From Ignelater luminosus (lineage: Eukaryota; Arthropoda; Insecta; Coleoptera; Elateridae), in NCBI GenBank assembly GCA_011009095.1, contig VTPC01090564.1, positions 62,001 through 126,000 on the forward strand: a stretch of DNA of 64,000 nucleotides, written 5' to 3'. Positions 22,203 through 35,000 of the stretch are shown piece by piece. Below the pieces are notes generated by a model. It was not told the DNA's origin. It did no database searches and worked only from the letters and a program-made list of their open reading frames with translations. Made by a program: the position numbers and the translations under genes. Each line of letters begins with the position of its first letter. Position 1 is the first letter of the stretch.

Positions 22203-22733
22203 AATATGCCCTAACTGCAGTGGGAAATTAATACTTAAGGGCTTTTTAATTTGTTTAACATTTATAGTGTAGATTATTATTTGGTAATAGCTTAATGAAT
22301 TTTTGTTATAATTCTTCTACGTTTTAGAAACTAAATTTATAATTATTATTTTTCTTGATAAACCAATGTGTAATGATGGTATTGCTGTAGTATTTTATTA
22401 TTGTGTTTTTGAATAAAATTGTGTCTGTTACTGTAATTTGTAAAAATGCTAAGTCTCATTGCAATTTTGAAGTTTAGTTAAGTATATTTACTTCTATTTT
22501 TTGTAAATAAAGCATTTAAAACATTTTAACGTTTTCTTTAGAATTCCCAGAATATTTATGTTGTCATTTCTATTTGGAGTTATCTCGTTTCCTTTAAGGT
22601 AGTGAAAGAACTTGTTTTCTAGAATTAGAGAATGGCAAGTTCTGAAAAGAAAGTTTTTGGAAAACTTGAAAACTTTTTCTAGAACGTCATTAGAAAATGA
22701 TATTTTCATTAACTACGTCCTTAGAGAAAACTG
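22203..22733. other. AT-rich DNA downstream of PolB
   Basis: No gene recognised. The right end of the Polinton should lie here or further right, but no terminal inverted repeat partner could be identified. Confidence 0.4.
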
Positions 22734-22909
22734 ATTAGGTGTCGTTAATGGAAATTATAAATCATGATGTCATCCTCTCATTAGGTGTCATTAATGATAA
22801 TTGGGAAATCATGATGTCATATACTCATTAAGTATCATTAGAAATCTTGATAACATAGTCTAATTAAGTGTCATTGATGGTAATTAGAAATCGTGATGTC
22901 ATCGCCTTA
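22734..22909 (+). repeat. tandem repeat, ~47-bp unit, four imperfect copies
   Basis: Units start at about 22734, 22780, 22827 and 22863. The consensus runs ATTAGGTGTCATTAATGGTA, then ATTAGAAATCATGATGTCAT, then a CNNCTC spacer. The third copy is shortened by about 11 bp. Each unit holds the near-palindrome ATGATGTCAT. A single reverse-oriented core copy is present at 4289-4310. Confidence 0.85.
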
Positions 22910-25900
22910 ATGAGTTGAGCTAGAACCGGTATAGTTATACTACTAACGCATAATAACAGTTACATAATAATTACTCAGTTATGCAACTGTATATAAATCT
23001 GAACTTGTCTATTGAGGTTGAAGATTATATAAAAAGATACGGGTGTCGTAGTATAAAAAAGAGAACAATTACGGTTTGGATTTTTTGATCATTCTGTATA
23101 ATAAGTCTGTTACTCATTAAATCAACAATATTAAAAAAAATCAATTTGAACAAAAAATTTCAAGTTAGAATAAACGCCACGGTAAAAATATTTCAACTGT
23201 TCTAATTCAAGGATCAATCTTGGGACCTGTGCTATGTAATTTATTAAACAGATAGGAGATATTATAATAATAAAATAACAATTAGTGTAATTTGTGATCT
23301 GGGTTCATATTTCTATATCACTCTGTATATGCTAATTCCCTTTCTGTTGTGTATTGTAATACAATAATAATAATTAGTAAATGGTAATCATTATTACATT
23401 ATCAACAAAATAGTACGGCATTTTAGATAACAAATAAGATAAACACGCAAATGGTTTACTATTCAGAATAACCATTAATAACTAAGAATCTTTTAGTGCC
23501 GCTATTTAGCGCTTAATAAAAACTATTTGTAAATTCATATTTGAAAAGATTATAAACGAATGTAGAGGGAGTAAATTATCCTTATAATTCAATTTTCTGC
23601 AGTTAAACTGTTGGTTGATCAATAAAATTATCGGAAAAGGTTTGTTTCAATTTCCCATACGAAAGGCTAATGTAGAGGGTCGTAAAATAGGTTAATCGCT
23701 GAATGAACGCTACACTGATGTAAACGAAGCATTAAAGGGTGACAGTCCCCGACGCTAAGGACGATCGGCATCCTGGCCGCGTAGCTCTAGGCGTGATGCC
23801 ATGACACCGACTTCGTGGCTTGCACTTTTAAAGGCGTGTTATCATTGTTATGATTATTCTGGTACGTGTATAGTTTCCTCAGGTGTTAGGCAGTTCCTCG
23901 CTCTACGAATCGTTTTCATTACCCGAATCGAAGTTTTTGTTGGCTGTTTTGTGGGTTTACAGAGTATAGTAAAAGCGCGTTGCGGTTCGGCAGTGGAGCA
24001 CTGTCTCATCTATTATGGAATAGGAGTCAAATAAACCCGGCCAGCGCTCACGTACGCGCCCCTATAGTTACGACTGGATGCCATATCCACGTTTTGGACC
24101 CAGGTGCACACCTTCGGCTGATTCATAATGCAGTGCCCGAAGCCCACCCTCTATGCGTTCTTCGTTGGGGAAATAGCAATCGCGACGACGTTGCATAAAT
24201 GCGCGGCATCGTTTAATCTGGGTAACTACACTTCTAAGTGCATTGCCTCGAACCGTCGAGAAGCCATCAAAGTCAAAGCGTGAGAAAGAGCTGGAATAGA
24301 GTTTCTCATTTGGAAAATGAGTGCAGCGTCATTGGTATTGTAGTTGTCTCGTAACGTACACCTATGCACTAATAAATATTAACATTAACGGCGCGCTGCG
24401 GCGTATCATTCTTTACGTTGATGCTTTCGTATAAAACTGACGTTAGCGATATACAGGCTACTTGTATTAGAGTTTCGCTTTATTATTTATCTTTGTTGGT
24501 GATGGATGATTCTCTGTTTCAGCGACATTATAAGGTTAAGTAATTTAGTATGGATACAACGTTAGAAAATAGTTTGAAAGTTTCAGAACTTAAAGTACAT
24601 AAAATAGTAAACTTACAAGAAGCGGTCCGTTATCGTAAGTCATCTCATTATACGTGCACACGAATGCTCACCTCGATGTGTAAATCATCGAATATACAAT
24701 TGAGGATTCTAAAACAATTGACATTGGTTTGTTCAGAGGATTAATACTGCAAATTGAGTATTTTCTATATGCTTTACCTCCGTTTACAGTTGAGTCGTCC
24801 CCTTAGTTTTATATTGGAAGACGCATTTGAGAGAAGAATGACGTAATAAGGCACCGATCACCACAGCTTTATTTTGTAAAGGCCACCCCAATCAGCCATA
24901 ACGAGAACGTTGGTTCTTCCAGGTTTGTCCATTTATAGCGAGGTAGGGTTTACGACGGTTAAACTGCTACTGATATTGCGATACGCGCACACATGAAGAT
25001 TCAGGGGTTTAACTTCCCTGGGCAATTCCAGCCGAATCGCTGATAGGGGCGGCCAAATAAAATGTTGCAAATAAATGGTCCGCACAGGCCATCATAGAAA
25101 ACAGCTTTTGGGTTACGAGACGCAAAATGATAATTTGACACCTTCCTATACTTCAGATCTTATAATTACACCCTTCCTGTAAATGCGAGAATTTGCGGAG
25201 ATCTCGGGTTTCTCAGTATTGTTGTTTAATGTTAGGCCTTATATCTATTTACTTATCATAGCTTCCAAGTCCAAAGCCGACTTCACCCTTTATTTGTTAA
25301 AGCATTATCAGTGTAACACAAAACAGCTTCCGTTACCCATTCTATTCATATTTTACCGATATTTAATAGAAATGACTTATTATTCATAAACAAAATTATT
25401 ACATTTCTGACTGTACTAAATTTACAAAATAAAATTGATAAGGATGGTTTTTATTCGTGTCAAGCACAAATCTAAAGGTACTAATATCTGAATTAATATT
25501 AGGTATATTATCTTGTAATTGCACAAGGAGCGCATTTTACGCAGCTGTAGAAATCACTTCTTGTTCATTCACTTTCCACTTATATTCTCATATAGAAATT
25601 TCTTTTAATTTAAATTGTGTCCTACGGTGCTTTTCACTGAAGCATTATTAATTTTAAACCTTACTAGAATTTGCATTTGAAGAAAATAGAAAAACTATCT
25701 GGGAAACATACCAAAGTACCGTTTCTCTTTTATTTAGCTTTTTCATAAATTGACATACGAATCTTTTTCTAAGAAATTTATCAAAAGAATCAGAAACTGC
25801 TTCTAGAGTTTTCGTTGTTATGGCATCGTAGGTTTTCAATAAGTAAATGTGGTTTGATATTTTTGAACTCATTAAATACAAAATCTTTGATGTTTCTATT

Positions 25901-28900
25901 TTGATTCTTATAATGTACCCAAGGAGTTGCATAACCGCGGACTTCAAGGGCAAAAAGGCAATATTAAAGTAAACAGAAGCAAAGTAGAGATTTTTTGTTT
26001 AGGTATGATTATATTTGTCTGTCGTATGTTGTTACAATGAACACATTTCGTTTTCGTTTATACCTACGGTTGATGTAACGCAGTGCATTTGTTTCAGTTA
26101 GAAGAATATAACTAAACATGACATACACGTATACATTTTGCTGGTAGTTTTTTGGCAGAGAAATTTTATTCAAACTTGGTTAATCTTTTAAAACCTTGAT
26201 CTTGAAAAACTCTGTCTATCTATTAGAGTGCCTACAAAAATTATTTAGTTGATTATCATTTACTTATCTGTGCACTTTATTTCTGACGATCGGAAAGTAC
26301 CTAGATGTTTCACGGTTATCCTCTCCTTATAGGTACAAATAATGTTCATTGAATTCCTTTTAGTAAATCTTCTTGGATTATTTTTATTTTGAAGCTAATC
26401 TAATAACTGAGTGATAACATCCCTGAAATAGAATGATTTTTTATTTTTCTATTTGTTGCTTCAAGCGTTTACAAGCTTGGTTGCACGAAACAGGTTTGAA
26501 TTAATTTGCAAAAGTTATAGTATTGTTTGTAGCCTTTTAAAGGGTTTACCATCTATTCAGTTTTATTTCTGCTGGTCCCATGTGTGTTCTGAATGCATTG
26601 CGTCTTTTGTCCTAAAACCATAACTGATACTGTGTGTCTTGCCGTTGTCTCAGAGCGTGACCGTTCTTGTTGCTTGCGTACCTGAAAGTGAAATGTATAA
26701 AGTAGGCGTATCCTGAAAAAATCTTTGATGAATTGAAAATAGAATTAAATAGCAAAGGATGTTCTACCTTCAGGTATAGGAGTAAGTTGGGCACATAAGC
26801 GAGAAGAGTCGCTAATGAATGCAACGGTCTGAAGTTGGTATAATTTGCTGTTCATAAAAAATTGAAAATAGCGTCTATCCTAAAAATTCTGAGAAGAATG
26901 CAAACCTTCTTAAAGATATGGTAGTTCAGCTGAAGCATTTTTTGACACATGAAGCCAATGTCAAAGTAAAATTCAAATTATGGTTATTTTGCTGTAAAGC
27001 AGCAATGACCAGTATAACATAGTAGAAACGCAAGACACAAAAACAACCACGATAAAAGCGTTTCTTCTGTTACAAGTGTCTTTCTTGTGCATCATTTTAA
27101 AGGTTCAAAAGTTCATGACGCAATGGAAGAAAGTTATATGTATGTGTGAATAAGCGTGTAAAAATAGCAATCTGGAAAGACTCCACACAATACACAATGG
27201 CACTAAGATAAGACTTTCAAGAAGATGATTCCTACGTATAGCTGAAAAAACTGCTCTGTAGTTCTAGGCGAATCATAGGATTATAATTACCTAAATCTCC
27301 ATTCTCAAACTCAAGTTTCCAATTTTGCTAAGTTGTGCAAAAGAGTTTCAGACAAACCATCTGCGGAAGCCAAAAGTGTTCCGAGGCATCTTGTTATCGA
27401 CAAACTGCGATTGGTTGGCCTAAAGACGAATGTAAAACAACACTAAAAAGGAAATGCAGTCAGTTTGGGAGAAAAATCTTTATACTTACAACGTCAAACA
27501 AACGTTCCCACGATAATTACTTCAAGTTGGATTGCTTGGTGACTTCTATTAAGGAATAGAGTTGTGAAGAGTAGTTGCTTTTGCGTGGTAGCAATCTGCA
27601 TAATTTAGTTACTGTATAAGTCGCATCTGCGCGCATGGCTTGCAGATCAGGGCGTGTCGGACGCCATTCTGGGCATTGATGATCCATTTAGTTTATCATT
27701 TGCTTGGAGTGCATTTTAAGTATATCAGCGTAGAGCTAGACCTTGAAAAGAGGCCACCTTTTTGAACACATTGTTTGAAAATTGGAAGTTTCCTTCACTT
27801 TGAAGCGGAATCTATAGTGGAATTTGTCATTATTTTGACCACTCATCGTTGAGTGGACACAGCCAGTCCTCGGTGTTTTAAGTAATAAATATGCAGTTGC
27901 CCACGTGAGCAAAGGTTTGGATTGTCACAGCTATCAAAAGGTTAGTTAAACATCAATTACAGCCCTTTCATTGTACTTGTATGCACTGGTTTAAGTGGAA
28001 ATATTGAAGTCACTCAAGCACTTTATTAATTTGATTCTGTTATACTAAGTTTTAACTAGTAGAGAATATACTGGATGACTCAAAAGACCTTGATATACCG
28101 AGTGATCCAAAGACTTGATGATATAATTTAAATATTCCAAATTTAGTTAAAGAAACATATATACAGGGTGATTTGGAAATACCTCTGTATAGGGCAGTTT
28201 AACGCCTTGAGTAAGGTTTTGTTTCTTCAGAAAGCTTGAGTAAGTATTTGTGATTTAAGAGCGACTATGGCTTTTTTGAATCTTGTTATCTGGCTGAATC
28301 TATAGTGGCGCCTACAATTAATACCGATTTGGAGCTATCGTAGTGGTAAGTAAGCACTTCGAAGCTAGAGGGCTTTGACTGTTTGCAAGTCTGAGTATCA
28401 ACGAACTTAGCTCTTCGTGTCTTTTAGTCGCTGATTATAAGTCTGTATCTTAAACTTCACTGTGGCACGTAACATATTGAAGGTGTCTATAAACTCTTCT
28501 GAAATACTCTCTGTAAAAAAACTTTTGCACTAGCTGTTGAAGATTTTGTTAATGTTTACCATTCGGTACCAAAAGTCTTTTTCTAGTTAAGGATCAACAC
28601 CGCTGTTGATTATGTTGGTTGGGTATATGGTATTGGACAGTCTAAAACCCATGCATCTGTTACATTACGATTTTACTCTTAGATCATTTAAAATTTAAAT
28701 CTGGAAATTCTTGTGGTATTCTTCGGCAATACTGACCTATGTGGTTTGGTATTATGAAAAGTCACTATAGAGTGAGTTCAGATGAGAAAATTTGATCGCA
28801 ATGCTTTCCACAACCATCTCATGTTTTGCATACGCCATTAATGAAAAAATGGCCTATCTTTGGATTTGTCTGTCTCTTTGCTTTGAAAGCAACCTTGGGA

Positions 28901-31239
28901 TCTTACTTTTTTAGATGTCACAAAAAAGTAATTTGGAATATACAGTAAGGAGACCAGTAGAGAACAAAATTAGACGAGGGCTCTAGTTTTAATTGTGCGT
29001 TGATTGTAGCAAATTAAATTTTGTCATCATATAAGACGGTTATAAATTTTTGCAAACATATCACTAAATTGATGAGCTAAATAAATGCATATTTTAGTTT
29101 TGTATCATCCGTTTCATTCATATGACTTGTTGTTTTATTCAAACCAAAGAAGCAAAGAAACAGATACCTTTTCTGTTCTTATTCCAAAATTTTCAACTTC
29201 ATAATCGGAAAACTTCCATTTTTGGCTGATTAAGAGTTATCGATTTATCTATTGATTTCAACTTCTAGCGCAGCTACGACTAATAATTGTTGCTCCAATC
29301 TATATGTTTGTTAAACCTTAAGCTATTGGTATACTTACAAGAAAATCGTGAGTGTAATCTCTGAAGATATTGGTCTAGAAAGATCTTCTATGGTTTTTGA
29401 GGCGACTGACTAAGATTCCAATTGTTGAGAACAAAGTTTCTGCTGCATTGTGGTAGCGGTATGATTGTATTCTAGTGGAAAGTGTTTGCTGTCGTGGTTT
29501 ATGTAGGTACAAACCTTTAAAGAAAGACATCAAAAGCTCTTCGGGTCTTGGTTGCCTCTGAAGTTGTATACAGATTGATTCTGAAGTTCCATAGTTTACT
29601 AATTGCTTTAAATCAAAATCATTAGGAAACCTTTTCTTGGTTTCAATGGCGTCGATGAGTTTCTAACCACGCAAGACAGCACAGACTCCGTTACCAATAA
29701 ACGAACACGTTCTGCTATAGACAGACCAAGCTTGAGTTGCGTGAAGTTATATGCTTCAATCAGTGCTTAAAACTAAAAACAAAGTTAGCAAAATTGGATA
29801 GATCTCAAAGTATATTAAAGAAATATGTCAATAAAACTCGTCAAAATATGTTCTAAAAGAAAGAATCTTAAACTACTGCAATGCCATCTAACTCTTGATT
29901 TGTTTGGAAGCATGATTTCCTTAGTAAACAAAAATTATTGATAGAAAAAATTGAAAACATTCAAGAAATACATTATAAACTTATCCAACGCACCTGAACC
30001 AATATTTGCAAAAAATTAGGGTAAGTTGCAAATAGAGGCAGTTTTTAAATATTTTTGTAAGCAAGATAGTTACAAAAAGAATAATATTTTGATAACCCTG
30101 TTGGGCAACTTTTAATTTTTATAATTACTGCGTTTAATTTCCTAGAACAGCGTTTTATCAATTCATCTGTTCTGAACATTCCTAACGGCTTATAACAAAG
30201 ATAACTTTTTATTGATCTGTTATTGGTCATTTATAATTTTCTTGAGCAAGTTACTTTAATTTTTCTTCAATGAATGTAAGTCAAGAATTTAAAATTAACT
30301 TCGTAGTTTTCTAGGAAATTATATAAAAATTAGCCACTTTTCTCCTTCGTATCCAGAAAATAAAAAATAACTTTTCATATTTCCCGGAGAAAATCTCTCG
30401 CAGAGAACCCGTAGACACTAAAACCGAGAAACGACAAGTATGGTGTTCTTTTTACTAAACTATGTTACTAGCTAAAGAAAAAACGACTCAACTACATTTA
30501 TAATCCTGTTCCTTTAAAAATTCCAGTGACATGGTGTATATTATCTAAGAGAATGGGGTCCTCAGAATATGTAAGTGTGGGTCCGTCTGTTTAATGTTTA
30601 AACAAATTGTCGGTTCGAGTAAATTATGGTTCAGGAAATACATTCCAGCAAAATACGGTAACCGCTGTCAAATATACATGACTTATTATTACCATACAAG
30701 AATTGCAATACACCTCAATCCAGGTTAATTTTTAATGCGTAATAAAATTTAGGCAGCTTGCACTCCTTCAATAGAATTTTCTCGGAGCTTTAATATTGGA
30801 AGCGGTAAAAGGTACCTAATTATTACAGAAAAGTTAAGTCTAACAACTTGCGGTTTTCGTCGCAGAGGTAAAGCTTGATACTGCAGTTAATTGTTTGGAA
30901 GAGTTTCACGATCAAAAGGTTGAGCACGTCTGCGTTGGTGGATGATGCAAGTTTACTTTGGACCGTTACTGTTTTCGCAAAACAAAGTTTAGGAAATCTT
31001 TCGGCATATTTAACTGAAAATATAATATGGCCTAGCTCGGAGCGTTTTTGCACTCGGCGGCGACTCGTCTAATCTTTCTCGTTAATGTTGTAGACAGAGA
31101 ATCCCGTACGTTAAGGTATAAGTTTAATAAAGTTAGAAGTTGGCGCAGAAAAATGAAGACGATGTGGTCCTATATACAGTTGGCAGGTATCAGGGTCGGA
31201 ATGATGGTTGTGCGACGACAAAACGTAAGATGGATGGGC
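22910..31239. other. long non-coding stretch
   Basis: No gene, RNA gene or transposon body recognised in about 8.3 kb. A GC-richer block at about 23690-24460 has CpG-containing sequence and short open frames without known motifs. A TACAGGGTGATTTGGAAATA terminus-like phrase occurs at 28162. The rest is AT-rich with short frames only. It is probably intergenic or intronic. Confidence 0.4.
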
Positions 31240-31894
31240 CGTGCCGTGAGCGCGCTGTGACCCGGATGAATGTTTGATGGCTTCGGCACCGTATGTGGAT
31301 TGCTGCTGCGAGCTCGGGAATGTCTTATGCAGTGGCTGCATGCATAATAGAAGAGCTTCAAAGACCGATGTCGTACACTATTGGAAAGACAAGACGAGCT
31401 AGTGGGTGCACGTGTTTTTGTCTTCTGTTGCATCGGCAATAGGCAGTTATTAACACCTCGCGAGCCAGACTTTAATCAACTATAAAAGTTTGGCAAACGG
31501 GTGTCGGTGACGCACCCGCGAATTATAAGTTTGCCGACATCCCTCCCTCGCTTTTTATGCATACAAATGGAGGCAAGTTGTTAACCTAAGCTGGCACAAT
31601 ATATTACGAGACGCCGGCTGTCATATACAAATAGCGCGAGATCAATGATTGACGCCGAAAACTTAGTGGTCGGGGCCCAGGAGCATGTGGCACGAGACGC
31701 CGCGGCAGCGCAGTCCTGAGCGTCGCACGAGCGTCCTCGGCCAGTTACAGTCTGACGCTCGATCGGATTGGATTCTACCCTAAAAGCGCAAGAAGAGCCA
31801 GCACACGCACGTCGTAATACTCTCGCGCTCGCGATGCGGCGACCGCGCTTGACCGTTGATCCTTGACTTCCCATGTGCTTGTGTTTTAATACAG
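31240..31894 (+). promoter_or_regulatory. CpG-rich tract upstream of a candidate first coding exon
   Basis: Against the AT-rich background this tract is markedly rich in G+C and CpG (for example GACGCCGCGGCAGCGCAGTC near 31697 and CTCGCGCTCGCGATGCGGCG near 31822). It lies directly upstream of a candidate start codon and continues, less strongly, to about 32450. Insect first exons and promoters often have this profile. No TATA box at a clear position was seen. The promoter call is an inference from composition and position. Confidence 0.35.
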
Positions 31895-31940
31895 GATTAC
31901 TGATGGACCAATAGGGCCATATCGAGTGTTTTACAGCACC

Positions 31941-32016
31941 ATGGTTGATAAACGTAAACAGCATAACCGCTACCTCAGTGTCGGCATTGTATACATCGCC
32001 ACCATCATAAGTCAGG
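31941..32016 (+). CDS. candidate first coding exon with hydrophobic leader
   Basis: ATG at 31941 has a good start context (CAGCACCATGG). It is followed by MVDKRKQHNRYLSVGIVYIA and TIISQ, a short basic stretch and then a hydrophobic run like a signal peptide or membrane anchor. The frame reaches a strong splice donor (CAGG|GTGAGT, donor at 32017) leaving one base of the next codon (phase 1), typical of signal-peptide exons of secreted or Ig-type surface proteins. A pyrimidine-rich acceptor (TTGTGTTTTAATACAG, ending 31894) upstream would make this a roughly 122-bp internal exon with a short 5' UTR. No further exon was identified in the window, so introns may be very long. The gene identity is unknown. 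Confidence 0.4.
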
Positions 32017-32022
32017 GTGAGT

Positions 32023-35000
32023 GTCCCAGTGTTGATGCAGTACCGTATATATAATTTAAATTAGGACGGGACTGCTCGAAATAAAATTGAGAATGTTTCG
32101 ATGGTTTAGCAGATTAACAGGTGTCCCATTCTGAAGCTATTTAATTCCGCGCGGCTTGTTTGGTTTTCGCGAATTAGGAACGGCCGAGGGTGGCATCCTT
32201 GATGGCAGCTCATCATTCGCACCACATGCTGGGCATCTGTATGGGCTTATGTGGCATAAACTGCCGCGAGCTCCCTCCCGCTGACCAATTAGCCGGACAC
32301 GCCGTTAACGCCTCTCAATAGTTAATGGAAGAAGTTAACGACTTCATTAACTCTAAAAAACCGCATCTTTCCGAATCGTAGGGTGGACTTCGTAAAACCT
32401 TGCGAAGACCCTACCACCTACGACATTCTACTAAATTACGACATCGGACAAACGAAATCAGATGACGCTATTTTTAACATTAAGCCAATCAGTGTTCACA
32501 TTTTCCGATAAAACTGACACAAAAAGGCATAAATCGTATTATGATCGGAAAAGAGAAACGGGGTGTTATGTCAAAGGAGAAATGATCGTGTAAACGAGAC
32601 AAACACAGGGTCATCTTAGTTTACAAGAGCTCCACTGACAAACATCGTTAACGGCTTGAAACTGTAACAAATTTCTTTTTCTTGCGTCGTTCGCCCGGAA
32701 ACTTTTTTTTAACATTGTAGCATCCATTTGAGAATGTCTTGTGTTTTTAACACTTTAACTTTCCTTCAGTTTGTTTCAAAATTAGGCTAACAATTTTATG
32801 TTCGCCTTTTAGTTGAATTATTCATTAGTTTTGCATAAAGGAGGAACTAAAATAATATCTCGGATTATCGTTGTAGTAGGAAACATTTTCATTTAGGTAA
32901 AAGATGATTCTATTTAGCCGTCGTGACTAACAACTTTCTGCAGAAAAAGAATAGGTTTTTAGTTAGCTCCTTTAAATTAAAAAGAATTCCGTCTTCTTTG
33001 CGGAGTTAATAAAAATAAATTTTTATTTCATTTTATTTCTTTTCTTCGGTGTAGACACGTATACCTGTATGAAAATGCAAAAAGAAACAGGAGTGTCAAA
33101 ATAAATCAAATCGTTAAATGATATTCAGACGAAGTGCAAAACAAAGCAAGAATGTGCTAATTATTTTTTAATTTCTGCCGAGAGTAATTATTTTTCTTAT
33201 TACTCTCATCGTTAAAAACTTTATTTAGAAACTTAGCGAAATTGGGAAAGTCCAGAAAAATATCGAGGTTATAAAGTTTAAAATGTTTCTGGATCTCCTG
33301 ATTAGATGTGTTGATGTAAGCGGAAGCGCGGGTTATTAATTGATAATAAATCGATTCCATCGTAATCGAAATACGGTAAAAATATTTTCCAACAACTTTA
33401 TGTTTCAGGATGGGTAGTCGCAAACACAATATATAACAAAAAAATGTTCTTTATGCAAACACATTGAATAAATGGTGTACCGCTGCAAACAAATTTTTCT
33501 TTCTAGTTCTTGACGTCTTTTGTTTTCCATAAAGAAAGAATGTATTATCGCGTGGGTAGATGTAATAATGGGTATAAGTGTAAACAGAGGTTTTTCACTT
33601 TTAAGTGTTTTTTTAACTTTTAATTTCAGTTTTAATTTGCAAGTGAGGATAAACCATCGATGCGTTTAAAACTGTAATTTTCTAAATAAAAAGTTAGTAA
33701 CATCTTCCATGCCCGCGGCAGTTTGCTTTAGCATTTTTAACTGTCAATTAGGATATTTACGCTTACTTTTTCTTATTAGAATCCCTATTTGTTTTAAATT
33801 TCCAATAAAAAATTCATTTTAAATAATTTTAAATCATATGGAGCATATTTTTATGTTCGTATAACATTTCTTATTCAAAACGGTTCCCCAAGGATATTAG
33901 TTTATGCAGTAAACCTCCCAAATATATACCTTTCCTGCCTGTCTCAGATGTTCCCGTTAAATGCAGTTTATTTCTTGTAACATTTTTTATAAATTAACGT
34001 TCTGCAAGAAATTCAAACGCGTTACAGTATATAAACTACTGTTAAACCAAAATTTTGACATAAAGAGTTTAATTCTTTATAAAGCGGGAAGTTTTAGCTG
34101 AGCTGATAAAAATGTTCCCATTTTACTTTGTTATATACGTGAAATATGAAGTACCCAAACTTTAATTAGATGGTTCAATGTCCTTTTGGAGTGTCAGAGG
34201 AACTCCTCTGTATATATGCATGGAAATTAGCTGTTTAGACACGTTGTTTGCAGCAAGCGCGGGTTGCAATCGCCACGTTCAGTGTAAATATTCATGAAGA
34301 ATACACATCACTTACCCTTCAGGAACCTCCCTGCACCCTTATTGCCATGTGTTTGCATTAATTTAACCGTACCTTTATTGATACTGAATACGTATTATTA
34401 AAGCTGGATAAAGCAATTTTATTTATCTTTAGTTATATTCTGAAACGGCTGGACATTTATGAGAAAAAACAACATGAAACCTTTTAGTTGCGCTTAGGAG
34501 TAATTAAAATAAAAATTGAGACGGGACAACAACATACATATTTATTTTAAAAACTTTCAAAAGTTTCGAGTTAGTTGCAAGCAGGCGGTGCTTAGGTAAA
34601 CTTAAATAGTACGCTCTGGCACGAACGGTATGTACCAATTATCATTAAAAAGGTTATTATCTATATAATGAAAATCAGGTTTGTTTATATTTAGCAACGG
34701 AATTGTAATAATTTAAAATCAATTTGAGGAAAACATGCAAACAGCAAAATTTGTATTCCAAATCGATATGCGGTTTACGGGAGCAATATCCAAGAAACAG
34801 AAACAGAATTATGAATATCACGTGGAGGTTTTACAGATTATGAAAGCTTTTGAGAATATTTGAAAACAAAGAATATGAGTATAAAAAATATATATATATG
34901 TATATAGTTGTTCCGAACAATACAAACGATATTACTATCCATTCAAGAATTTTCTGCACCATTTCTGTTAAATTATTTAGCAAGCGCTTCCTCAATTTAT

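Noticed and set aside
17160..23700. Long terminal inverted repeats bounding the Polinton
   Set aside because: Both flanks were compared by eye and no matching inverted pair was found; they may be deleted or lie beyond recognisable range.
31581..31964. 127-codon minus-strand frame in the CpG-rich tract
   Set aside because: Arg/Ala/Ser-rich composition is what GC-rich non-coding DNA gives; it overlaps the better-supported + strand exon.
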